Origin: Bacillus sp. FJAT-49711
GTDB lineage: Bacteria > Bacillota > Bacilli > Bacillales > Bacillaceae_C
Assembly: GCF_018343715.1 (NCBI RefSeq)
Contig: NZ_JAGYPL010000004.1
Location: 1-64,000 of the forward strand
DNA length: 64,000 nt
Direction of reading: 5' to 3'
Below, piece after piece: positions 58,335 to 64,000 of the stretch (positions are counted from its first letter, which is position 1; every line of letters begins with the position of its first letter). The notes under the pieces were generated by a model that did no database searches, was not told the origin of the DNA, and saw nothing but the letters and a program-made list of their open reading frames with translations. Both the position numbers and the translations under genes were made by a program.

Positions 58335-59438
58335 TCAGCAACTTAAATAAAAACTCTCCATCTTTTTTGCGGTATCACGTATATCATAGCCACTACTAAT
58401 TAATGAATCATATTCTGGAATCCTCGGTGTTTTTTTGGATACTGCTTTTTGGATTTTTTTTATCCACATATCCATATCCTCGAGCGGAGCGTATTCTATT
58501 AAGTTCATTCCAAGATCTACTTCATTAGAAATCCGATCAGAAATTATACAAGGCAATCCGGCACCTTGCGCTTCAATCAAAGAAACAGGCAACCCTTCAT
58601 GTAAGGATGGAAAGACAAATAAGTCCATCCCCTGAAGAATTATTTCTATGTCTTTACGGAGCCCTAAAAATCTCACATTTTTTTCTAAGTGCAGACTTCG
58701 AATCTTTTTTTCTATTGGGCCGCGTTCTTCCCCATCTCCTACTAATAATAAAACAGCATTTTTATTCAACTTAATGAATTCCGCAAATAGATCAATTAGA
58801 AATGGATGATTTTTTTGTTTGTTAAATCTTCCCACATGGCCAAGAACATAATCATTATCTTCTAGGTTCAATTCTAATCTTACTTGCTTTCGAATAGCCT
58901 CCGAATATATAAATTTGTCATATTCAATGCCATTTTTAAGAATCACCGTATTATTTGATTTCTTATTAAATAACCATTTTGCTGCATCATTGGAACAGGC
59001 GAAAAAAGTTGTAGCATTTGTCGAGATGAAATTTCCGACTAACCATTTATATGTCCTTGCTGCAGCTCCACCTTCACTTCTCGTGTTATGGCTGTGCGAA
59101 ACCCGAACTGGGATACCTGCCTTTTTCGCTTCACGCAACACGATTCCACTCATCTTATCCAAGTGTGAATGGATGATTTTATAATGGGAATTATCAGTAA
59201 AAAACTGCCTTAATTCTTGTATATAATTAAAATGACCTACATCAGAAATGTAGGGAATTCGATGAATTTTCCCACCCAACTCCTTAATCTCATCATCAAA
59301 ATCTCCCGGCTTACACGTTAAAAAATCAAATTGAATGTTTGACCGATTAATATTCCTGTATATATTCATAACTAGGGTTTCGGCTCCACCACGATTCATA
59401 TTGACTGCAACATGCAACACCCTTAATGGACCGCCCAC
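58335..59438 (-). CDS. epsF: Glycosyltransferase family 4, EpsF-like
   Basis: This 367-residue GT4 begins LHVAVNMNRGGAETLVMNIY, with VLGHVGRFNKQKNHPFLIDL and LHEGLPVSLIEAQGAGLPCI. The start is GTG 59438, 7 nt after GGAGG. It overlaps the preceding EpsD-like gene by 16 bp. It is closely related to the gene at 55205, so at least one is a duplicate. Gene order matches B. subtilis epsD-epsE-epsF only in part. Confidence 0.86.
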   Translation of the reverse strand: MGGPLRVLHVAVNMNRGGAETLVMNIYRNINRSNIQFDFLTCKPGDFDDEIKELGGKIHRIPYISDVGHFNYIQELRQFFTDNSHYKIIHSHLDKMSGIVLREAKKAGIPVRVSHSHNTRSEGGAAARTYKWLVGNFISTNATTFFACSNDAAKWLFNKKSNNTVILKNGIEYDKFIYSEAIRKQVRLELNLEDNDYVLGHVGRFNKQKNHPFLIDLFAEFIKLNKNAVLLLVGDGEERGPIEKKIRSLHLEKNVRFLGLRKDIEIILQGMDLFVFPSLHEGLPVSLIEAQGAGLPCIISDRISNEVDLGMNLIEYAPLEDMDMWIKKIQKAVSKKTPRIPEYDSLISSGYDIRDTAKKMESFYLSC

Positions 59439-60571
59439 TGAACATCCTCCATCTCATCCATCACATTTTTATAAACAATCATTTTCTCTTCCAACACTTT
59501 ATTCAAGCTATATTTTGCTAGGATGATTTTTCGACTTTGTGCTCCGTATTGCTTACACATCGATTTATTTAAAGCCAGTTGAACAATCCTATCAGCGACT
59601 TGTATTTTATCTTTTTCTACAAGCCATCCGTTCATATTGTGAGAGACAAGTTCTCGATGTCCACGATTATCAACCGCTACGATCGGCAAGCCACAAGCCA
59701 TCGCTTCCATAACGTTGACTGGCAAGCCTTCTCTAATACTTGAAGCAACTGCAATATCACTCATTTTCAGCAATGAATCAATATCTTCACGTTGTCCTAG
59801 GAAGTCAACGAATTGTTCCACCTCTAACTTTTTTGAAAGTTGTTTACAATGCTCTATTAGCGGCCCATCGCCAGCAAAAACAAGTTTTATTTTCGGAACA
59901 TGCTTCTTTATTAATGGTAATGATTCAATTAAAAGCTGTTGATTTTTATTTTTATTAAATTCAGCCGCGTAAAACATTAAAAAAGTATCATTTTCATAAT
60001 GATACTCAGCTCTTAATACTAATTTATGAAATTCTAATATCGGTGCAAAGCGCTCTGTATCAACACCAACTCCGTGAACATGAACGATTTGTTTTGCTTT
60101 AAACTGATTTTTTGCAAGCGTAAAATCTTCTTCATTTATTGTTAGTAAGCAATCCGTTATATACGCAAGTGTTTTTTCAATCGGATAATAAATGAACCAA
60201 TTTATGAAAGGTGCTCCTTTACAAAAATGAAATCCATGTGCGGTATAGACAACTTTTGTACCATTTTCCCTTGCCTTTTTAGCAGAAAGACGCGTCAAGA
60301 CTCCACCCATTGGTGTATGACAATGGATAATATCATAATCATTTAGATTAATGATTTCTTTTAACTCTTTAAATGCTTTAATATTTTTTGTTTTGAAAGG
60401 TGATCGTTCAATCGGAATATGATATTTCTTATCTACATATGGTATTTCCAAATAACCTGCCGCGGCGACGTGAACTTCCCATCCTTGTTCCTTAAACCAT
60501 TTTAAATAAGGAAGGTGAAAGGAAGTAAAATGTTCATCAATCGTAGCACAAAATAATATCCTTTTATTCAT
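59423..60571 (-). CDS. epsD: Glycosyltransferase family 4, EpsD-like
   Basis: This 382-residue GT4 begins KRILFCATIDEHFTSFHLPYL, with YDIIHCHTPMGGVLTRL and REGLPVNVMEAMACGLPIVAV. These are the features of EpsD/CapM-type transferases, which add the second sugar of the unit. The start is ATG 60571 after AGGTG. It overlaps the next gene and directly follows galU. Confidence 0.88.
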   Translation of the reverse strand: MNKRILFCATIDEHFTSFHLPYLKWFKEQGWEVHVAAAGYLEIPYVDKKYHIPIERSPFKTKNIKAFKELKEIINLNDYDIIHCHTPMGGVLTRLSAKKARENGTKVVYTAHGFHFCKGAPFINWFIYYPIEKTLAYITDCLLTINEEDFTLAKNQFKAKQIVHVHGVGVDTERFAPILEFHKLVLRAEYHYENDTFLMFYAAEFNKNKNQQLLIESLPLIKKHVPKIKLVFAGDGPLIEHCKQLSKKLEVEQFVDFLGQREDIDSLLKMSDIAVASSIREGLPVNVMEAMACGLPIVAVDNRGHRELVSHNMNGWLVEKDKIQVADRIVQLALNKSMCKQYGAQSRKIILAKYSLNKVLEEKMIVYKNVMDEMEDVQWAVH

Positions 60572-60576
60572 CCGTT

Positions 60577-61455
60577 TCACCTAATCAATTGTCGTTCGAG
60601 TATTGATGTTAGGTAATCAAGAAGATCTTTTCTTAAATCTTCCCTTTTTAGAGCAAACTCAATAGTTGTTTGAATGAATCCCATTTTTTCCCCAACATCA
60701 TATCTAGTTCCTTGAAAATCATAAGCAAAAACAGCTTCATAATGATTCAATTCGGCAATGGCATCTGTCAACTGAATTTCTCCACCCGCTCCTGGTTTTT
60801 GATTAGATAATATATCAAAAATCCTTGGATTTAGGATGTATCTACCCATAATAGCAAGATTTGAAGTTGCCTCTTCCTCGGATGGTTTTTCTATTAAGCT
60901 ATCGACACTGTAAAAACGGTCTCCTATCATATTCCCATCAACAATTCCATATCTTGAAACTTCGTTTTTCGGAACAGATTGAACCCCAAGGATCGAGGCG
61001 TTATATCTCTCATATTGTTCAATCATTTGTTTAAGACACGGTTTTTCGGCTTGCACGATATCATCGCCCAGTAATACGGCAAATGGTTCATTTCCGACAA
61101 ATTTTCGTGCACACCATATAGCGTGACCTAATCCTTTTGGTTCCTTCTGGCGAATATAATGAATATCTACTAATTGGGAAGACTTTTGAACCTCGTTAAG
61201 AAGAGCAAATTTCCCTTTTTCAAATAAATTTTGTTCAAGTTCAAAGGAATGATCAAAATGATCTTCAATCGCCCTCTTTCCTTTTCCCGTTACAATCATA
61301 ATATCTTCAATACCTGAGTCGATCGCTTCCTCAACAATATATTGAATCGTTGGTTTATCCACAATAGGCAGCATTTCTTTTGGCATCGCCTTCGTTGCAG
61401 GCAGAAATCGTGTGCCCAACCCTGCTGCAGGAATGATTGCTTTTCTTACTTTCAT
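60577..61455 (-). CDS. galU: UTP-glucose-1-phosphate uridylyltransferase
   Basis: This 292-residue GalU/GtaB-type enzyme has [41 protein letters not shown] and [17 protein letters not shown]. It makes UDP-glucose, feeding galE in the same operon. The start is ATG 61455, with AGGGG upstream. The ATG at 61461 is only 4 nt from GGAGG. It is close to epsC, consistent with co-transcription. Confidence 0.94.
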   Translation of the reverse strand: MKVRKAIIPAAGLGTRFLPATKAMPKEMLPIVDKPTIQYIVEEAIDSGIEDIMIVTGKGKRAIEDHFDHSFELEQNLFEKGKFALLNEVQKSSQLVDIHYIRQKEPKGLGHAIWCARKFVGNEPFAVLLGDDIVQAEKPCLKQMIEQYERYNASILGVQSVPKNEVSRYGIVDGNMIGDRFYSVDSLIEKPSEEEATSNLAIMGRYILNPRIFDILSNQKPGAGGEIQLTDAIAELNHYEAVFAYDFQGTRYDVGEKMGFIQTTIEFALKREDLRKDLLDYLTSILERQLIR

Positions 61456-61470
61456 ATACATATCCCCTCC

Positions 61471-63303
61471 TTAACCTGACACTTGCATCATTGGTTGCGG
61501 CAATAACCTGACTTTTCTATTCGCCAATCCTATAAGAGTTTTCCTTAACATTTCATTATCTAATGTAGAATAAGTATCAATAATTTCATCAATTTCTTCC
61601 AAATAAAGTTTTGCTGCTTTACCAATATAAATATTCGGATATACTTGTTTTTCAATTATTTCTTCATCTTTTAATAACTCTTCGTAAAGTTTTTCACCAG
61701 GTCTCATTCCTGTGAACTCGATTCCAATATCCTCAACAGAATGTCCTGATAGCTTAATTAAATTTGCAGCTAAGTCAATGATTTTTACGGGTTCTCCCAT
61801 ATCCAAAACAAAAATTTCCCCGCCTTTTGAAAGCGCACCTGCCTGAATGACCAGCCTTGAAGCCTCTGGAATAGTCATAAAATAGCGGACCATTTCCTGA
61901 TGGGTTACTGTAACAGGTCCCCCTTTTTCTATTTGCTTTTTAAATAATGGAATAACACTCCCACGACTCCCCAGTACATTTCCAAACCGAACAGCTACAA
62001 ATTTCGTTTTGCTTTTTCCATTCATATTTTGAATGATCATCTCCGCCAAGCGTTTTGTTGCTCCCATCACACTCGTAGGATTAACGGCTTTGTCGGAAGA
62101 AATCATGACAAACGTGTTTACTCCATGCCAACTAGCTGCTTCCGCGACATTTCTAGTGCCTATTATGTTATTTTTAACTGCCTCTTCAGGATTACGTTCC
62201 ATTAAAGGCACATGTTTATGAGCTGCAGCATGATACACTACATCAGGCTTATGCTTACTCATAACTAACATCATTTTATTAGCATCCTGTAAATCAGCAA
62301 TCTCTGTTATATATTCAATTGACAAATGGCCAAATTTCTCTTTTAAATCCATTTCAATTGAATAAATACTATTTTCCCCATGCCCTAATAACACTAATTT
62401 TTGTGGGTTAAACTTTGATATTTGTCGGCAAATTTCCGAACCGATTGATCCTCCTGCCCCTGTTACAAGAACTACCTTGTTTGTTACATACTCCGAAATA
62501 CTTTCAATATCTAATTCTACTGGCTCTCTTCCTAACAGATCCTCGACTTGAACATCACGAAATTCGTTTACAGCTATTTTTCCTGTAACCAAGTCTTCCA
62601 ACAGTGGAAGGATTTGAGTTTTAGCGTTCGTTTTTGCACATTCGGAAAATATGGTATTTAATTTTTTCTTGCATAAGGATGGAATAGCAATGATAATATG
62701 GTCTATATTCAAATTTTTAACAGCTTTTTCAATCTCGTTTATTCCGCCGAAAACAGGAACACCCAATATATCTAGATGATGTTTCTTATTATCATCATCG
62801 ATAAAAGCAACAGGGAAAAGCTCAGTATCCCTACTTTTTAATAATTGTCTTGCCACCATTGTTCCAGCTGATCCCGCTCCGATAATTAATGTTCTTTTTC
62901 GATCATCCGTTTTATTTAAAAAGTAGTCACGGTATATTCTCCAACAAAACCTTGATCCTCCAATTAAAAGCATATGTAGAAGCCAAGTGACAACGAGTAA
63001 TCTTAAATAAATTTCATTCATAATAACTTTCTGAGCAATTGCTGTAACGAAGATTGTTAAAGTGACAACCTTAAAAATGATGATTAATTCTCCAATACTC
63101 GCATATTCCCATGCTTTTTTATAAATTTTAAAATGAAATGAAAAAATATGATGACTTAAGATGATAGACAAACAAATAATAATAACGGGCAGTTGTATTA
63201 CATGAAGACTTGCATTAACTAAAAAACGGCTGAAAAAGATAGCTGTTAGTACAATAAATGAATCAACAACAATGAATAAAGATAATCTTTGTCGATAAGT
63301 CAA
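61471..63303 (-). CDS. epsC: UDP-sugar 4,6-dehydratase, membrane-bound (EpsC/PglF-like)
   Basis: Four membrane helices fill the first 150 residues. A CoA-binding-like Rossmann region follows (LIIGAGSAGTMVARQLL). Then comes the SDR dehydratase domain with VLVTGAGGSIGSEICRQI and SSDKAVNPTSVMGATKRLAE. The Met in the usual Tyr position marks a PglF/FlaA1-type UDP-GlcNAc 4,6-dehydratase. It feeds EpsN and EpsM. The start is TTG 63303 (610 aa) with AGGGGGG upstream; the ORF reaches 63369 inside the repeat. Confidence 0.9.
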   Translation of the reverse strand: MTYRQRLSLFIVVDSFIVLTAIFFSRFLVNASLHVIQLPVIIICLSIILSHHIFSFHFKIYKKAWEYASIGELIIIFKVVTLTIFVTAIAQKVIMNEIYLRLLVVTWLLHMLLIGGSRFCWRIYRDYFLNKTDDRKRTLIIGAGSAGTMVARQLLKSRDTELFPVAFIDDDNKKHHLDILGVPVFGGINEIEKAVKNLNIDHIIIAIPSLCKKKLNTIFSECAKTNAKTQILPLLEDLVTGKIAVNEFRDVQVEDLLGREPVELDIESISEYVTNKVVLVTGAGGSIGSEICRQISKFNPQKLVLLGHGENSIYSIEMDLKEKFGHLSIEYITEIADLQDANKMMLVMSKHKPDVVYHAAAHKHVPLMERNPEEAVKNNIIGTRNVAEAASWHGVNTFVMISSDKAVNPTSVMGATKRLAEMIIQNMNGKSKTKFVAVRFGNVLGSRGSVIPLFKKQIEKGGPVTVTHQEMVRYFMTIPEASRLVIQAGALSKGGEIFVLDMGEPVKIIDLAANLIKLSGHSVEDIGIEFTGMRPGEKLYEELLKDEEIIEKQVYPNIYIGKAAKLYLEEIDEIIDTYSTLDNEMLRKTLIGLANRKVRLLPQPMMQVSG

Positions 63304-63322
63304 CAATATCCCCCCTAAATAT

Positions 63323-63449
63323 AAAAGCAAAAGCTCCGTGCTTATCGACGTACAAACTTCGGTTGCCAATAACTGAGATAAAGAAAACTCTATGTTGACT
63401 TGCGAAAAAAAAGCAAGAAGGCAGCTAGCCGATAGGCGCTGGAACTAGA
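63323..63449. repeat. Dispersed repeat, copy 4
   Basis: About 127 bp with ends AAAAGCAAAAGCTCC and GATAGGCGCTGGAAC, sharing GTTGACTT, GAAG and GCTAG-CGATAGGCGC with copies 1 and 2. It lies in the epsB-epsC gap, abutting the epsC ribosome binding site. Confidence 0.65.
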
Positions 63450-63459
63450 AAATGAAATT

Positions 63460-63511
63460 AAAGATGTTAATAATGGAGTCTTTTGAAGAAAACTTCATTA
63501 TTAACATCTTT
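63460..63511 (-). terminator. Hairpin downstream of the EAR candidate
   Basis: AAAGATGTTAATAATG and CATTATTAACATCTTT form a 16-bp perfect stem with a 20-nt loop, followed on the minus strand by AATTTCATTTTC. It is terminator-like but has a weak U tract. Confidence 0.55.
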
Positions 63512-63516
63512 AATAT

Positions 63517-63622
63517 ATGGGGCATCTAACCCCTCCTCACACCACACTAACGACGACTCGCGTCTAAGGTCATGAACCCACAGCATGATCGAGTGCCTCC
63601 ATTGATATTGGTTAGGAGGCAT
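63517..63622 (-). ncRNA. EAR element (eps-associated RNA)
   Basis: The 312-bp gap between the epsB end and epsC is where Bacillus carries the EAR antitermination RNA. On the minus strand it holds a GCCTCC...GGAGGC stem (63595-63620), a CATG-CTGTGGGTT-CATG hairpin, an ACTCG...CGAGT pairing and a final GGGG-7nt-CCCC hairpin (63519-63533). In B. subtilis EAR lets RNA polymerase read through terminators in the long operon. A 65-aa ORF overlapping it is not real. Identification is from location and folding, not alignment. Confidence 0.7.
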
Positions 63623-63681
63623 TACCAAAGAACAAATGGTTCTTAATAAAGAACATAAAAACAAAAAAATATAAACGTTAC

Positions 63682-64000
63682 TTACTTTTTATTGTTTAGG
63701 ATGACTCCGACTATTTGTGCTCTTGCATATTCCAATACTTTCTTCGTTTCAACTGCACTCTCAATATTTGTTTTATTTTGCTTTACTACTAGAACAACTC
63801 CATCACAAATATTTGCGATAATTTTTGTATCCGTTACCTCTAGAATCGATGTTGAATCAATAAGAATAATGTCGTATAACGATTTTACTTTTTGCAATAA
63901 TTGTTGCATATTTTGAGAGGCTAATAGTTCAACAGGATTACTGGGTGTCTTACCACTTGTCAAAATATCTAATTTTTCAATAGAAGACGGGAAAACTGCT
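63682..64000 (-). CDS. epsB: Tyrosine-protein kinase EpsB (C-terminal part)
   Basis: The ORF runs to the right edge, so the N-terminal part and start lie outside the window. What is seen is VLTSGKTPSNPVELL with upstream VFPSSIEKLD in frame, then LLQKVKSLYDIILIDSTSIL and GVVLVVKQNKTNIESAVETK. These match CpsD/CapB-type BY-kinases from just before Walker B onward. Such kinases work with a membrane activator (EpsA) to control polymer length. The end of the protein has few tyrosines, unlike the usual Tyr cluster. Confidence 0.85.
   Translation of the reverse strand, partial: AVFPSSIEKLDILTSGKTPSNPVELLASQNMQQLLQKVKSLYDIILIDSTSILEVTDTKIIANICDGVVLVVKQNKTNIESAVETKKVLEYARAQIVGVILNNKK

Noticed and set aside
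63467-63664. 65-aa minus-strand ORF
   Set aside because: It overlaps the EAR-like structured RNA and the following hairpin; no ribosome binding site or family.

Overview
The window is low-GC Firmicute DNA, almost certainly a spore-forming member of the Bacillaceae. The evidence is a Bacillus-type 16S gene with the anti-Shine-Dalgarno 3' end, strong GGAGG ribosome binding sites with many TTG/GTG starts, three kinds of sporulation marker (SspE, SspK, YfhD/YfhE), and a gene order like the B. subtilis ygxA-ygzB-perR-bcp-gsaB-ygaE-ygaD-ygaC-sspE-fabL-mutY-yfhP-sspK-yfhH-recX-yfhE-yfhD neighbourhood. I cannot name the species.

Layout. 1-1560: 16S rRNA on the minus strand, with tandem rrn promoters behind it. 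1.8-24.6 kb: chromosomal housekeeping genes, mostly single genes or short operons with clear terminators, covering peroxide regulation (PerR), thiol peroxidase, a corrinoid adenosyltransferase, a tetrapyrrole aminomutase, an ABC exporter, a nucleotide phosphatase, fatty-acid and DNA-repair enzymes, spore proteins and several small membrane proteins. Two near-identical DoxX genes carry Rex-like operators. Intergenic gaps hold a dispersed GGCGCC-ended repeat family and a 52-bp tandem repeat.

23.5-64 kb: a long surface-polysaccharide region, nearly all on the minus strand and so transcribed from right to left. It starts with the end of the EpsB tyrosine kinase, an EAR (eps-associated RNA) candidate, EpsC and GalU. 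Next come glycosyltransferases, an EpsG-type polymerase, GalE, an EpsL/EpsM/EpsN set predicted to make and load a bacillosamine-type first sugar, a SinR-like regulator inside the operon, four more glycosyltransferases and a PglK-like ABC flippase. No Wzx/EpsK flippase is visible. The distal half (43-25 kb) is accessory: PIG-L deacetylase, an APH-like kinase, three paralogous BioF2/FemAB-like acyltransferases, a DUF115 (Maf-like) glycosyltransferase, then a compact block of a CMP-sugar synthetase, KdsA, KdsD and KdsC. After these come a secreted beta-helix protein, an IS110 element, a GT14 enzyme, a PLP decarboxylase, an ATP-grasp ligase and a membrane acyltransferase.

The most notable content is an apparently complete route from ribulose 5-phosphate to CMP-Kdo in a Gram-positive genome with no lipid A genes in view. 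It lies beside a glycosyltransferase family related to the Maf nonulosonic-acid transferases. The region also records its own history: tandem acyltransferase and glycosyltransferase duplications, a frameshifted remnant of the DUF115 gene, and an IS110 insertion.
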